Part shown: positions 8,775 to 18,095 of the stretch, in pieces
Layout of the letters: every line of letters begins with the position of its first letter
How positions within the stretch are numbered: the stretch's first letter is position 1
Assembly: GCF_028767125.1 (NCBI RefSeq)
Contig: NZ_JAKCWP010000010.1
Coordinates: 62,001 to 126,000 of the forward strand
Length of the DNA: 64,000 nt
Reading direction: 5' to 3'
From: Chelativorans sp. YIM 93263
GTDB lineage: Bacteria > Pseudomonadota > Alphaproteobacteria > Rhizobiales > Rhizobiaceae
Program-made: the position numbers and the translations under genes
The notes under the pieces: model-generated
What the model saw: the letters and a program-made list of their open reading frames with translations, nothing else
Databases searched by the model: none
Told to the model about the DNA's origin: nothing

Positions 8775-9386
8775 ATGGAATCGATCCTGCTTGTAACATC
8801 CAGCCCCCGCGGCGAGGCATCGCACTCGACACGGGTTGCCGCGCAACTGGCCCGGAACCTAGCCGCTGCCGACCCGTCGGCTCAGATCGTGCACCGTGAT
8901 CTCGTCCGCGATCCACTCGAGCATATCGGGCCGGACTTCGTCGGCGGGATTCATCTGCCGGAGGAGCACCGCACAGAGGAGCAGGCGCGCGCCGTCGCTC
9001 CTTCCGACGCGGTGGTGGAGGAGGTATTTGCCGCGGACGCGATCGTCATCGCGACAGGATTCATCAATTTCAGCATCAGCTCGACCCTGAAGGCCTGGCT
9101 CGATCACCTGCTGCGCGCAGGCATCACCTTCCGCTACACGGAAGATGGTCCGGAGGGCCTGATCCGTGGCAAGAAGGTCTATATCGTGCTTGCTTCAGGC
9201 GGTGTCTACTCGCGCGGTTCCGCCGCGCAATTCGACCATGCCATCCCCTATCTAAAGACTGCACTTTCGTTCGTCGGATTGACCGACGTGGAAATCGTTC
9301 GTGTCGAGGGGGTAGGCATGGGTGCCGAAGCCGAGCAGTTCGCCCTGGCGCAGGCCGAAAACCGTATTGTGGCGCTTAGCGCGTGA
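8775..9386 (+). CDS. azoR: FMN-dependent NADH:quinone oxidoreductase / azoreductase
   Basis: 203 residues, typical AzoR (AcpD) length with a flavodoxin-like fold. It reduces quinones and azo dyes with NADH via FMN in the cytoplasm. The N-terminal phosphate-binding loop SSPRGEASHSTRVAAQLA (residues about 8-25) and the FINFSISSTLKAWLDHLLRAGITFRYTEDGP block (shown here in shortened form: NFSISSTLKAWLDH) are characteristic. A strong Shine-Dalgarno AAGGAG lies 8 nt before ATG 8775. It is divergent from a LysR gene that probably controls it. Physiological substrate is likely a quinone rather than an azo dye. Confidence 0.93.
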   Translation: MESILLVTSSPRGEASHSTRVAAQLARNLAAADPSAQIVHRDLVRDPLEHIGPDFVGGIHLPEEHRTEEQARAVAPSDAVVEEVFAADAIVIATGFINFSISSTLKAWLDHLLRAGITFRYTEDGPEGLIRGKKVYIVLASGGVYSRGSAAQFDHAIPYLKTALSFVGLTDVEIVRVEGVGMGAEAEQFALAQAENRIVALSA

Positions 9387-9417
9387 AGAGGCGGCTAGGG
9401 ACTCTGGGCAGGCCGCA

Positions 9418-9648
9418 TTAGCGCGGCTTGCCCAGCTGCGGGTTGATCTCCAGTTCCCGCTCGAGGGAGGCTTCAACGTTGCGATAAGGCTCCTGGCGCG
9501 CGACGCTCCAGTATTTCAGGTCCTCGAGCGGTATCGGCTCGCCGGTGACGGCGCAGCGCACAAAGGCGCCGGGGGCCAACACCTGGAAATCGCCATCCAA
9601 ATACCGAATTTTCGCTTCCCGGCCCCCCGGGCCTTCAAAACGGTTCAT
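9418..9648 (-). CDS. DUF2093 domain-containing protein
   Basis: 76 residues. It contains IRYLDGDFQVLAPGAFVRCAV and IPLEDLKYWSVARQEPY, the conserved blocks I associate with DUF2093, a short alphaproteobacterial family of unknown function. No membrane segment or signal is visible. In related genomes this gene sits between lpxK and mutL; here it has kept that relative position, with other genes inserted on both sides. Its last codons overlap a hairpin (9404-9435, 13-bp arms, one G-T pair) that might end azoR transcription, but there is no T-tract. Confidence 0.82.
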   Translation of the reverse strand: MNRFEGPGGREAKIRYLDGDFQVLAPGAFVRCAVTGEPIPLEDLKYWSVARQEPYRNVEASLERELEINPQLGKPR

Positions 9649-9811
9649 GCCAGTCGCCTCTGTTCAGAGCGTTTGCGCCATATTTCTTCCGGCTCGTCAA
9701 GCCGCCTAGCCCGACATGCCGTCCAAAACCATCCTCCCAGCCAGCATATAGTTTTATTGGCTGGCGCCTCCAACCATTCTGGGCCGCCGCGTCCTTTAAA
9801 CTGGCGCCAGC

Positions 9812-10981
9812 TCATGCCGTCTTGCGTCCCCTCAGCCGCGTGGCATGGATGGCATCCATGAGCCACTCGGCACAAATTCGATTGCGCCCGGTGCGTTTGG
9901 CTTCGTAAAGCGCCCGGTCCGCGCGCTCAAGTGCGCCCAGGAGTGGCTCGCCCGCACCGATGCGTGCCAGCCCGAAGCTACCTGTAACCGGACCGACGGC
10001 GGCGACTTCGCGAAATCTGGTGTTTTCCAGGATCTTGCGCAGACGCTCGGAAAACGCCAGCGCCTCGTCCTCTGTCACGTCGCACAGGATCAGCACGAAC
10101 TCCTCACCGCCGATGCGGGCCACCACATCGGTTTTCCGCATGTTGCGGCGGAGGATGTCGGCAAAAGCCGAGAGCACCAGGTCACCGGTGGGATGGCCGT
10201 AGCTGTCGTTGATAGCCTTGAATTTGTCGAGGTCGCAGATTGCCAGAAAGCGCGCCTCGCGAGCGCGGGCAAGCCGCGAATACGAGCGCTCCAAACCGCG
10301 ACGGTTCAGCAACCCCGTCAGTGGGTCGATATCGCGCTCCTGATGCAGTTTGGCAACGTGATCGACGAACAGGATGAACAGAAGACCGAGGCCGCCGGCA
10401 GCACCGAGGACGGAACTCGACAGAACGACTGTCTGCCAGAAGTCGGTACGGCCAAACTCCGGCGCCGTGGTAACACGCGAGACCGAATTGATCGTCAGCA
10501 GGGTACGCGGCGCAAAATGGAGGCCGAAGGCGGCCATGAGGAAAAACAGCGCCTTGTCCGTCCACGCCCCGCGCAGCAGGAAACGCGCGAGCCAGCAGGT
10601 GTGCAGGAAAATCAGTCCGAGTCCGAAATTGAGAATGTAGATGCGCGCGATGAGATCGCGGTCGATATAATAGAAATACCAGAGCCCGCCGACGATGCCC
10701 GCGAGATAAAGAACCGCCATCCCGGCAGGCATGCGCGTGCCGGAGCGTTCAAGAATTCCGTTGCAAACGAGCAGGACACCGGCGGTGTAGAGAAAACCGG
10801 AGATAACAGCTCCAAGGCCGACACTCTGCGGCACGCCACCTACCTGCTGCAGCATCCCCAGCCCAAGCGAGGCGAAACCGGCACCAAGCGTGAGGATGAA
10901 GCGACGTTTCCGCTCCAAGGCCCAAAGACCGAGAAAGGCAGATGCAAAAAGCAGAAGCAATATGGCAGGAACGAACTTCAT
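9812..10981 (-). CDS. Membrane-anchored diguanylate cyclase (GGDEF)
   Basis: 389 residues from ATG 10981; a TTG six codons upstream (10999) is an alternative. About six or seven hydrophobic segments fill residues 1-205, followed by a GGDEF domain (about 220-385) with LDKFKAINDSYGHPTGD and the intact active-site loop IGGEEF. An RxxD inhibitory site (RKTD) lies five residues before GGEEF, so c-di-GMP product inhibition is expected. No EAL domain. The sensor part has no recognised ligand motif. It lies between DUF2093 and mutL, which are neighbours in relatives, so it is probably an insertion; its target is unknown. Confidence 0.92.
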   Translation of the reverse strand: MKFVPAILLLLFASAFLGLWALERKRRFILTLGAGFASLGLGMLQQVGGVPQSVGLGAVISGFLYTAGVLLVCNGILERSGTRMPAGMAVLYLAGIVGGLWYFYYIDRDLIARIYILNFGLGLIFLHTCWLARFLLRGAWTDKALFFLMAAFGLHFAPRTLLTINSVSRVTTAPEFGRTDFWQTVVLSSSVLGAAGGLGLLFILFVDHVAKLHQERDIDPLTGLLNRRGLERSYSRLARAREARFLAICDLDKFKAINDSYGHPTGDLVLSAFADILRRNMRKTDVVARIGGEEFVLILCDVTEDEALAFSERLRKILENTRFREVAAVGPVTGSFGLARIGAGEPLLGALERADRALYEAKRTGRNRICAEWLMDAIHATRLRGRKTA

Positions 10982-11100
10982 GAACGACGCCCCGCACAAG
11001 TAAGGGGTTTTGACGATTTCACGTTCTGCTTGTGTCTCTAGCGGGTCTATCCATTACTGGCTAGATGCGGAGCCGTTCCCCCGTACGTATTGCTTTATCG

Positions 11101-12942
11101 TCAGCGTCGCCCGAACAGCCGCTCGATGTCGGCCAGCTTAAGCTCAATGTAGGTAGGCCGGCCGTGGTTGCACGTTCCAGAGCCGGGCGTCGCCTCCATC
11201 TGGCGCAGTAGAGCGTTCATTTCCTCCGCCTTCAACCTGCGACCGGCGCGCACCGAGCCATGGCAGGCCATGGTCGCCGCAATGCGGTCAACCCGCTCCT
11301 TGAGACTGGTAGTAGTGTCGTTCTCGGCGATTTCGTCGGCCAGATCGCGCACGAGCGCGGCGGCATCCACTTCACCCAGCATGGCCGGAGTCTCCCGAAC
11401 CGCGACGGCACCCGGCCCGAAACGCTCAAGCCGCAAGCCGAGTCGCGCCAGAAACTCCGCGTGCGCGTCGAGCCGCTCCGCATCCTCTTCCGGCACATCT
11501 ATGATCTCCGGCATGAGCAGCCCCTGCGAAGGAAGGGGGCGCGAATGGATCGCCTGTTTCAGCGCTTCGTAGACAAGGCGCTCATGGGCGGCGTGCTGAT
11601 CGACGATGACGAGCGAATCCTCGGTCTGCGAGACGATATAGTTTTCGTGCACCTGCGCGCGTGCTGCGCCGAGCGGGCTCCGGGCAAAAACAGGTTCCGG
11701 CTCGATCTCTCCCGCGCGTGCATCCGCGCTGATCGCCACTCCGATATCGAACCCGGCTTGCTCGGGTTCGGTGAAACCGCCGTTCGTCGGGGCTACCGTC
11801 TCAAGTGGACGGCTAGGGGATTCATTTAAATCCCAGTTGCGGTTTGGCCTTGTATCAGTGAAAGGGTGATGCTCATTGCCCGAGCCCCGGCCCTGAGGTG
11901 CCCGGAAGGCGTCCAGCATCGCCGCAGCCCCGCTGGTGGATGAGCGTACTCCACTGGCTTCAAGCGCCTGCCGGATCGCTCCGACAATGAGACCACGCAC
12001 CAAACCGGGATCACGGAAGCGCACATCCGCCTTCGCCGGGTGCACATTCACATCGACAAGCGCGGGGTCCAGATTGAGAAAAAGCGCGGTCACCGCATGC
12101 CGGTCGCGCGGCAGGACATCCATATAGGCGCCGCGGATTGCGCCGGCGATCAGCTTGTCGCGCACCGGCCGGCCATTGACATAGGCAAACTGATTGAGCG
12201 CGTTGCCGCGCGTGAAGGACGGGATCGAGACATAGCCGGTCAGGCTGACACCCTCGCGCTCGGCCTCAATCGGCAGCGCGTTCTCCGGGAACTCCTTGCC
12301 CATCACCTGGCCCAAGCGGCGCAGCAGCCCATCGCCGTCCTCCGGCACGGCGGCGAGGTCGAGCGTTGCGCGATCCGTGCCTGAAAGGGCAAAGCGCACG
12401 GCGGGGAAGGCCAGGGAAATCCGCTTGATCACGTCGGTGATGGCGGTGCCTTCCGCTCGCGCGCTCTTGACGAATTTCAGCCGCGCCGGTGTGGAGAAAA
12501 AAAGGTCGCGTACCTCGACCGTCGTGCCGCGGTTGGCCGCCACCGGTTTGACCGGGCCGACGTGCCCGCCCTCGACCGTCACTTCCGTGCCGCTGTCACC
12601 GTCCGGCGTGCGCGAGCGCAGGCTGAGGCGGGCGACCGAGCCGATGGAGGGCAGCGCCTCGCCGCGAAAACCGAGTGAACGGATGTCGTGAATATCCTCC
12701 GACAGCTTCGATGTGCAGTGACGAGACACAGCTAGCGGCAATTCCTCGGCGGAGATGCCGCTGCCATCGTCGATCACGCGGATAAGCGACAATCCGCCGC
12801 CCGCCGTTGCCACCTCGACCCGTCTTGCTCCGGCATCCAGCGCGTTTTCGACCAGTTCCTTGACGACGCTCGCCGGCCGTTCGATGACCTCGCCGGCGGC
12901 AATCTGGTTGATGACGGTGTCGGAGAGCTGACGAATGGACAT
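11101..12942 (-). CDS. mutL: DNA mismatch repair protein MutL
   Basis: 613 residues from ATG 12942 ([20 protein letters not shown]). The frame is open a further 35 codons upstream but that part lacks family similarity. GHKL ATPase motifs are present: [12 protein letters not shown] (Mg2+-binding Asn), IDDGSGI, and [15 protein letters not shown]. The C-terminal dimerisation domain (about residues 430-613) contains QDHAAHER-like [18 protein letters not shown], then [20 protein letters not shown] and the ending [11 protein letters not shown]. The QHAAHERL variant plus PxHG-like CNHGRPT suggests a possible metal-binding or endonuclease site like non-Escherichia MutL. No mutS nearby. Confidence 0.96.
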   Translation of the reverse strand: MSIRQLSDTVINQIAAGEVIERPASVVKELVENALDAGARRVEVATAGGGLSLIRVIDDGSGISAEELPLAVSRHCTSKLSEDIHDIRSLGFRGEALPSIGSVARLSLRSRTPDGDSGTEVTVEGGHVGPVKPVAANRGTTVEVRDLFFSTPARLKFVKSARAEGTAITDVIKRISLAFPAVRFALSGTDRATLDLAAVPEDGDGLLRRLGQVMGKEFPENALPIEAEREGVSLTGYVSIPSFTRGNALNQFAYVNGRPVRDKLIAGAIRGAYMDVLPRDRHAVTALFLNLDPALVDVNVHPAKADVRFRDPGLVRGLIVGAIRQALEASGVRSSTSGAAAMLDAFRAPQGRGSGNEHHPFTDTRPNRNWDLNESPSRPLETVAPTNGGFTEPEQAGFDIGVAISADARAGEIEPEPVFARSPLGAARAQVHENYIVSQTEDSLVIVDQHAAHERLVYEALKQAIHSRPLPSQGLLMPEIIDVPEEDAERLDAHAEFLARLGLRLERFGPGAVAVRETPAMLGEVDAAALVRDLADEIAENDTTTSLKERVDRIAATMACHGSVRAGRRLKAEEMNALLRQMEATPGSGTCNHGRPTYIELKLADIERLFGRR

Positions 12943-13378
12943 GTCGCCATCATAGGCGGATTCGCAACGTGTGCGAAGGCACGGACTAGGTGTTCTCAAG
13001 GCTATCCACGCCCGCGATAAGGGGGCATGCCTATATCCGGCAGCCATGCGCCTTTGGGCCGATCGCCGGTCGTCCAGAAAACATCACCGGAATGCCACCG
13101 CGCGACTACCAACAGTCCCTATCCTGAGCCACAGCGGCTTTGTCGCCTCGACAATCCGCCGGGCGATCATGTGTGTGTTTGAACCAATTGGGTCAGCGTT
13201 TTTGCATCCGTCATGGGGTATCCTTAGATGGTCCGTAGCTGTGGCATATGGCCGGCCGAGCTTGTGCCATTAAAACGTCCCTATTGTCGCATGACAGCGA
13301 ATTGCTGCGCAGGCAATTTGACCGCCCCGCCGGAAAGGTTCAAAACCTGACCGAGATAACAAAAAGGCATCAGGAAGA
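12943..13378. other. 436-bp intergenic region between mutL and gcdH
   Basis: Divergent promoter region. I find no convincing gene; a 100-codon open frame on the plus strand (12971-13273) has no recognisable features and no ribosome binding site. An inverted repeat AATTGC/GCAATT with a 7-nt centre (13300-13318) lies 61 bp before gcdH and could be an operator for it. AGGAAG just before 13379 is the gcdH ribosome binding site. No tRNA, terminator or repeat family was seen. Confidence 0.5.
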
Positions 13379-14587
13379 ATGAACATGCAGGACAAACCCG
13401 CTGCCGCAGCCGCGTCCTTCAAATGGGATGACCCGTTTCTTTTCGAAGACCAGCTTTCCGAAGAGGAGCGGATGATCCGCGATGCGGCGGCAAGCTTCGC
13501 CGCCGACAAGCTCGCCCCCCGCATCGAGCACGCCTATATGAATGAGGAAAGCGATCCGGAAATCTTCCGCGAGATGGGCGAGTCCGGCCTGCTCGGCGTC
13601 ACAATTCCGGAGGAATATGGCGGCGTTGGCGCCGGGTATGTGTCTTATGGCCTGGTTGCCCGCGAGGTCGAGCGCATCGATTCCGGCTATCGCTCCATGA
13701 TGAGCGTGCAGTCCTCCCTCGTCATGTACCCGATCCATGCCTATGGCTCCGAGGAGCAGCGCAAGAAATATCTGCCCAAGCTCGCGAGCGGCGAGTGGAT
13801 CGGCTGCTTCGGCCTGACGGAGCCGGATGCGGGCTCCGATCCCGGCGGCATGAAGACCCGCGCGGAGAAGATTGACGGTGGCTATCGGCTCACCGGCTCC
13901 AAGATGTGGATCTCCAACTCGCCCATCGCCGATGTCTTCGTCGTCTGGGCGAAGTCCGCCGCCCATGACAACAAGATTCGCGGCTTCGTGCTGGAAAAGG
14001 GCATGAAGGGCCTCTCCGCTCCGAAAATCGGCGGCAAGCTTTCGCTGCGCGCTTCGATCACCGGCGAGATCGTCATGGACGGTGTTGAGGTCTCCGAGGA
14101 CGCGCTTCTGCCCAATGTTTCCGGGCTGAAAGGGCCTTTCGGCTGCCTCAACCGCGCCCGTTACGGCATCTCCTGGGGCGTCATGGGCGCGGCGGAGGAT
14201 TGCTGGTTCCGCGCCCGCAATTACGGCCTGGATCGCAAGCAGTTCGACCGGCCGCTCGCCCAGACCCAGCTTTTCCAGAAAAAACTCGCCGACATGCAGA
14301 CGGAGATCGCGCTGGGACTTCAGGGGAGCCTGCGCGTCGGCCGCCTGTTCGACGAAGGGAAGATGGCCCCGGAGATGATCTCGCTCGTCAAGCGCAATAA
14401 TTGCGGCAAGGCTCTTGATATCGCCCGGCAGGCACGCGACATGCACGGCGGCAACGGTATCCAGATAGAATATCACGTGATGCGCCACGCGCAGAACCTG
14501 GAGACCGTGAATACCTATGAGGGTACGCATGACGTGCATGCGCTGATCCTCGGAAGGGCGCAGACCGGGCTGCAGGCGTTTTTCTAA
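13379..14587 (+). CDS. gcdH: Glutaryl-CoA dehydrogenase (acyl-CoA dehydrogenase family)
   Basis: 402 residues. FAD enzyme that oxidises and decarboxylates glutaryl-CoA to crotonyl-CoA in lysine/tryptophan/hydroxylysine breakdown. The order is that of the ACAD fold: N-terminal helices with [20 protein letters not shown], flavin block [16 protein letters not shown] (residues about 142-157) and [17 protein letters not shown], then the C-terminal [16 protein letters not shown], with the catalytic Glu. [15 protein letters not shown] and the [16 protein letters not shown] region are typical of GcdH rather than short-chain dehydrogenases. AGGAAG precedes ATG 13379; a second ATG at 13385 has more usual spacing. 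No CaiB-type glutarate CoA-transferase is next to it. Confidence 0.9.
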   Translation: MNMQDKPAAAAASFKWDDPFLFEDQLSEEERMIRDAAASFAADKLAPRIEHAYMNEESDPEIFREMGESGLLGVTIPEEYGGVGAGYVSYGLVAREVERIDSGYRSMMSVQSSLVMYPIHAYGSEEQRKKYLPKLASGEWIGCFGLTEPDAGSDPGGMKTRAEKIDGGYRLTGSKMWISNSPIADVFVVWAKSAAHDNKIRGFVLEKGMKGLSAPKIGGKLSLRASITGEIVMDGVEVSEDALLPNVSGLKGPFGCLNRARYGISWGVMGAAEDCWFRARNYGLDRKQFDRPLAQTQLFQKKLADMQTEIALGLQGSLRVGRLFDEGKMAPEMISLVKRNNCGKALDIARQARDMHGGNGIQIEYHVMRHAQNLETVNTYEGTHDVHALILGRAQTGLQAFF

Positions 14588-14615
14588 GGCAGGCCAATTT
14601 GGATGGTGCTGGGCC

Positions 14616-14827
14616 CCCTCTCTTGCAAATTCCAAGGGCTTGGCTGCGCCAACCCAAGAATTTGCTTTCTCCGCCGCCAAGGGGGAGGAGTTGTCCTGCA
14701 CTTCCCTCCGCAAATCGCCATGCTGGAGATTGGCGGAAGCGTTGATGAAAGCGATATCTCCCCCCTTGGGGGAGAAAGCGATTCAACACTTCACCAATGG
14801 CTAGGTACTAGAAATCGCAAGAGAGGG
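14616..14827. repeat. 212-bp palindromic intergenic element, copy 1 (family A)
   Basis: Bounded by a perfect 11-bp terminal inverted repeat, CCCTCTCTTGC (14616-14626) and GCAAGAGAGGG (14817-14827). Inside are GCCAAGGGGGAG near the left end and CTCCCCCCTTGGGGGAG near the right, again inverted. The left end forms its own hairpin, GGGCTTGGC-TGC-GCCAACCC. It is clearly related to the element at 19963-20184. It has no coding capacity, so it is MITE-like or REP-like. It sits between gcdH and kbl. Confidence 0.85.
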
Positions 14828-14857
14828 CTCTCGCGCCGCTTATATAACGAGGTTCAA

Positions 14858-16045
14858 ATGACCGCTTCCTTCTTGAAACACCTCTCCACCGAGATCGAGG
14901 GCTTGAAACAATCCGGCCTTTACAAGTCCGAGCGCGTCATCACCTCCATGCAGTCCGCTGAAATCGAGAGCGACGGCAAAACGGTTCTAAACTTCTGCGC
15001 CAACAATTATCTCGGACTCGCCGACAATGAGGAACTGCGCGAAACCGCTAAGGGAGCGCTCGACCGCTATGGCTACGGCATGGCTTCGGTGCGCTTCATC
15101 TGCGGCACACAGGAAGAACACAAGCAACTCGAAAAGCGCATTTCCGATTTCCTCGGCTTCGAGGATACGATCCTCTACTCCTCCTGTTTCGACGCAAACA
15201 CCGGCCTGTTTGAAACCCTGCTCGGCCCGGAAGACGCGATCATATCCGACGCGCTCAATCATGCCTCGATCATCGACGGTGTGCGCCTGTGCAAGGCGCG
15301 GCGCTATCGCTACGCCAACAATGACATGGGCGAACTGGAAGAGCGCTTGAAGGAGGCCGCCGACGCGCGTTTTCGGCTGATCGCCACGGATGGCGTGTTC
15401 TCCATGGACGGCATTATCGCCAACCTACCGGCGATCTGCGATCTGGCCGAGAAATATGATGCCATGGTGATGGTGGACGACAGCCATGCCATCGGCTTCG
15501 TCGGCGAACATGGCCGCGGCACGCCGGAAGCCTGCCGCGTTGAGGGCCGCGTGGATATTGTCACCGGCACGCTCGGCAAGGCGCTGGGCGGCGCGTCGGG
15601 CGGCTATACGAGCGCGAAGAAAGAGGTGGTCGAGTGGCTGCGCCAGCGCTCGCGCCCCTACCTTTTCTCCAACACGCTCGCTCCGGTCATCGCGGCCACA
15701 TCGCTCAAGGTTTTCGATCTGATCGAAAACGGCGACGATCTGCGCCGGCGTCTTTATCAGAATGCAGAGCGCTTCCGCGAGGAAATGACCAAGGCGGGCT
15801 TTACGCTCGCAGGCAGCGGCCATCCGATTATTCCGGTTATGGTCGGCGATGCTTCGCTGGCCTCGCAAATGGCGGACCGGCTGCTCGACCACGGCATTTA
15901 TGTGATCGGCTTTTCGTTCCCCGTTGTGCCCAAAGGCGCGGCGCGCATCCGCACGCAGATGTCTGCGGCCCATTCGCCGGAGGACATCGACCGCGCTGTG
16001 GAGGCGTTTGTGAGCGTAGGGCGGGAATTAAGGTTAATTGGATGA
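14858..16045 (+). CDS. kbl: Glycine C-acetyltransferase (2-amino-3-ketobutyrate CoA ligase)
   Basis: 395 residues from ATG 14858, preceded by GAGG; the frame is open further upstream but runs into the repeat element. A PLP enzyme of the alpha-oxoamine synthase family that cleaves 2-amino-3-ketobutyrate with CoA to glycine and acetyl-CoA. Visible motifs: [11 protein letters not shown] (residues about 43-53), the [17 protein letters not shown] loop with the PLP-contacting Asp/His, and [14 protein letters not shown] with the Schiff-base Lys. Paired with tdh downstream, it completes the threonine-to-glycine pathway. The usual tight kbl-tdh junction is interrupted here by a 139-bp palindromic element. 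Confidence 0.95.
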   Translation: MTASFLKHLSTEIEGLKQSGLYKSERVITSMQSAEIESDGKTVLNFCANNYLGLADNEELRETAKGALDRYGYGMASVRFICGTQEEHKQLEKRISDFLGFEDTILYSSCFDANTGLFETLLGPEDAIISDALNHASIIDGVRLCKARRYRYANNDMGELEERLKEAADARFRLIATDGVFSMDGIIANLPAICDLAEKYDAMVMVDDSHAIGFVGEHGRGTPEACRVEGRVDIVTGTLGKALGGASGGYTSAKKEVVEWLRQRSRPYLFSNTLAPVIAATSLKVFDLIENGDDLRRRLYQNAERFREEMTKAGFTLAGSGHPIIPVMVGDASLASQMADRLLDHGIYVIGFSFPVVPKGAARIRTQMSAAHSPEDIDRAVEAFVSVGRELRLIG

Positions 16046-16057
16046 TGTGTGGGATCG

Positions 16058-16196
16058 ACCCCACTCCGATCCGCTTCGCGGACCACCTCTCCCCCGGTCG
16101 ACGGGGGAGAGGAAGCACTGGTCGACACGTTAGCGCGCCCTTCCTCTCCCCCCGGCCGGGGGGAGAGGTGGCTTGCAAAGCAAGACGGAGTGGGGT
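16058..16196. repeat. 139-bp palindromic intergenic element (family B) inside the kbl-tdh pair
   Basis: Bounded by a perfect 11-bp inverted repeat, ACCCCACTCCG (16058-16068) and CGGAGTGGGGT (16186-16196). It contains small end hairpins (TCCGC-TTC-GCGGA on the left, CTTGC-AAA-GCAAG on the right) and two internal G+C-rich hairpins built on CCTCTCCCCC/GGGGGAGAGG. The ends differ from family A. It starts 13 bp after the kbl stop and ends 35 bp before tdh, so it would be transcribed within the operon. Confidence 0.82.
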
Positions 16197-16230
16197 GCTT
16201 TCCTGCATCTTTGGCAGCATAGGAAACGAC

Positions 16231-17265
16231 ATGTCCAACATGATGAAAGCGCTGGTGAAGGCAAAGCCGGAGGAAGGCCTCTGGATGGAGCGCGTGCCGC
16301 TGCCCGAGATCGGCCCCAACGACGTGCTCATCAAGGTCAGGAAGACCGCGATCTGCGGCACCGACGTTCACATCTGGAACTGGGACGAGTGGGCGCAGAA
16401 GACCGTGCCCGTGCCGCTCGTCACGGGCCATGAATTCGTCGGCGAGGTGAGAGATGTCGGCTCGGCTGTCAGCGAATACCGCGTCGGCCAGCGCGTCTCC
16501 GGCGAGGGGCACATCGTCTGCGGCCATTGCCGCAATTGCCGTGCCGGGCGCGGGCACCTTTGCCGCAACACGCTGGGTGTCGGCGTCCAGCGCCCCGGCG
16601 CCTTCGCCGAATATCTCGCCCTGCCGCAGCACAATGTCGTGGCGATCCCCGACGACGTGCCCGACGAGATTGCCGCGATTTTCGATCCGCTGGGCAACGC
16701 GGTTCACACGGCCCTCTCCTTCGACCTGGTAGGCGAGGATGTTCTGGTAACCGGTGCCGGGCCCATCGGCATTATGGGTGCGCTGGTGGCGCAATGCGTC
16801 GGCGCGCGCAAAGTTGTCATCACGGACATCAATCCGGGCCGCCTGGAACTGGCCAAAAAGCTCGGCGTTCAGAACACCGTCAATGCAGCGGAAGAAAAGC
16901 TCCCCGACGTCATGCAGCGCCTTGGAATGACGGAAGGCTTTGACATCGGGCTGGAAATGTCCGGCGCGGCGCCAGCCTTCCGCGACATGATCGACGCCAT
17001 GAACAATGGCGGCAAAATCGCCATTCTCGGCATCGCGCCGACCGGCTTTGAGATCGACTGGAACAAGGTCATCTTCAAAATGCTGCATCTGAAGGGCATC
17101 TATGGCCGCGAAATGTTCGAGACCTGGTACAAGATGATCGCGCTCGTGCAGGGTCCGCTCGATGTCTCCGGGCTAATCACCCACCGGATCGGGGCGGACG
17201 ATTTCCGCGAGGGCTTCGATGCGATGCGGACCGGCGAGGCCGGCAAGGTCGTGATGGATTGGTAG
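16231..17265 (+). CDS. tdh: L-threonine 3-dehydrogenase
   Basis: 344 residues from ATG 16231 (AGGAAA 6 nt upstream); Escherichia coli Tdh is 341. A zinc-dependent medium-chain dehydrogenase that oxidises threonine to 2-amino-3-ketobutyrate with NAD+. Catalytic zinc ligands lie in [14 protein letters not shown] (Cys) and TGHEFVGEV (His, Glu). The structural zinc site is the four-Cys lobe [15 protein letters not shown]. The NAD-binding loop reads [16 protein letters not shown] (residues about 173-188). The product is unstable and is used by Kbl encoded just upstream. A long open extension upstream of 16231 crosses the repeat element and is not protein. Confidence 0.96.
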   Translation: MSNMMKALVKAKPEEGLWMERVPLPEIGPNDVLIKVRKTAICGTDVHIWNWDEWAQKTVPVPLVTGHEFVGEVRDVGSAVSEYRVGQRVSGEGHIVCGHCRNCRAGRGHLCRNTLGVGVQRPGAFAEYLALPQHNVVAIPDDVPDEIAAIFDPLGNAVHTALSFDLVGEDVLVTGAGPIGIMGALVAQCVGARKVVITDINPGRLELAKKLGVQNTVNAAEEKLPDVMQRLGMTEGFDIGLEMSGAAPAFRDMIDAMNNGGKIAILGIAPTGFEIDWNKVIFKMLHLKGIYGREMFETWYKMIALVQGPLDVSGLITHRIGADDFREGFDAMRTGEAGKVVMDW

Positions 17266-17591
17266 GAAGTGCAGGACTGCGCGCGAATTTTGCGCTGTCA
17301 TCCTTGCTGTTCACCGGCTCAAACTGCCTGTGTGTTTTATCGCGGCCGGTGACAAAATTCGCCCGATATCCCGGTACCCATAGGAGCGTCTTGCGTCCAA
17401 TTGGGCGCACGACGGATGCTCTACATCTTAGAAACTACACATCGTGCTTTCCGAAAATCGAACCCGATTTTTCGGGTCGATGCTGTAGGAGAAAACAATT
17501 CCGCTTTCGCCGACATATCTCGAACCCGGTTTATTGCCGGGTGTCGCCCTCCCTTGCTATCGACATGTTTCCGAGGGGACCAGTTTGCACA
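17266..17591. other. 326-bp intergenic region between tdh and the HPP-family gene
   Basis: No gene recognised. The stretch holds a short dispersed-repeat-like palindrome at 17451-17475 (listed separately) and a small hairpin CCCGG-TTTATTG-CCGGG near 17525-17541. GAGGGG at 17573-17578 is the probable ribosome binding site of the next gene. No terminator with a T-tract after tdh was seen. Confidence 0.45.
17451..17475. repeat. Short palindromic repeat (REP-like)
   Basis: CCGAAAATCG and CGATTTTTCGG flank a 4-nt centre, giving a stem with one bulge. From memory, near-identical CGAAAATCG...CGATTTTCGG palindromes are scattered in intergenic regions of Mesorhizobium and relatives; this cannot be checked here. 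There is only one copy in the window. Confidence 0.45.
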
Positions 17592-18095
17592 ATGCGCCGC
17601 CACATCAGACCTTTCACCGCCAGACATGAGCCGCGAGGGACATTCATCTCCCATGTGAAATCCGGTTCCGGCGCCATGGTTGGCATGGCGCTTGTCGGCG
17701 GCTTGTCCACCTTGACGGGGCTTCCGCTACTGATAGCTCCACTCGGAGCGACAGCTGTACTTCTGTTCGGTCAGCCGGCAAGCCCGCTTGCCCAGCCTAT
17801 GAATATTTTTGGCGGCTATCTGGTCGCAGCCTTTGTGGGGGCTGGCGCAATGGCGCTTTTCCCGGCGTCCTGGTTGGCGGCTGCCTTAGCGGTCGGCATT
17901 GCCATAGCGCTGATGCTGATGCTGCGTGTGACCCATCCACCGGCAGGTGCGTTGCCGCTGGTCGCGATGGCTTCTCCTTTTCAAGGGCCGAACCTGTTTG
18001 TTGTCGTGTTGATTGGCTGCATCAGCCTTATTTCGCTTGCGCTTTTGCACCATTGGTTGCCGCCGCGGAAGCAGTATCCCGTGCGGATCGACTGA
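17592..18095 (+). CDS. HPP-family integral membrane protein
   Basis: 167 residues from ATG 17592; an in-frame ATG at 17565 is an alternative, and GAGGGG (17573-17578) fits 17592 better though spacing is long. Four hydrophobic segments follow a basic N-terminus. The eponymous His-Pro-Pro motif is present in RVTHPPAGALPLVAM, and LIAPLGATAVLLFGQPASPLAQP is typical of the family. Related proteins have been implicated in nitrite transport, but function here is unknown. HPP in the name refers to the motif, not to hydroxyphenylpyruvate, despite the tyrosine-catabolism genes nearby. The last 68 bp overlap the 3' end of the convergent MarR gene. Confidence 0.8.
   Translation: MRRHIRPFTARHEPRGTFISHVKSGSGAMVGMALVGGLSTLTGLPLLIAPLGATAVLLFGQPASPLAQPMNIFGGYLVAAFVGAGAMALFPASWLAAALAVGIAIALMLMLRVTHPPAGALPLVAMASPFQGPNLFVVVLIGCISLISLALLHHWLPPRKQYPVRID

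Noticed and set aside
9404-9435. 13-bp-arm hairpin at the end of azoR as a terminator
   Set aside because: No T-tract follows in either direction and it overlaps the last codons of the DUF2093 gene; mentioned only within that entry.
9845-11041. 398-codon plus-strand frame opposite the first diguanylate cyclase
   Set aside because: The minus strand has a full GGDEF domain; the plus frame is Arg/Glu/Gln-rich shadow.
12971-13273. 100-codon plus-strand ORF in the mutL-gcdH gap
   Set aside because: No ribosome binding site, Arg/Ser-rich composition and no recognisable similarity; treated as intergenic.
13370-14713. Open frame of 447 codons on the minus strand opposite gcdH
   Set aside because: gcdH on the plus strand has complete acyl-CoA dehydrogenase motifs; the reverse frame is a G+C-codon shadow with His/Arg/Ala-rich unstructured composition.
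14603-14857. Extension of the kbl frame upstream to 14603
   Set aside because: The extra codons cross the palindromic element; ATG 14858 has a ribosome site and the family N-terminus.
15898-17088. 396-codon minus-strand frame opposite tdh and the palindromic element
   Set aside because: It runs through the repeat element and the antisense of the tdh zinc lobe; no domain is recognisable.
17592-18095. Reading the HPP-family protein as a hydroxyphenylpyruvate enzyme because of the tyrosine genes
   Set aside because: HPP refers to the His-Pro-Pro motif of a four-helix membrane family; no enzyme domain is present.
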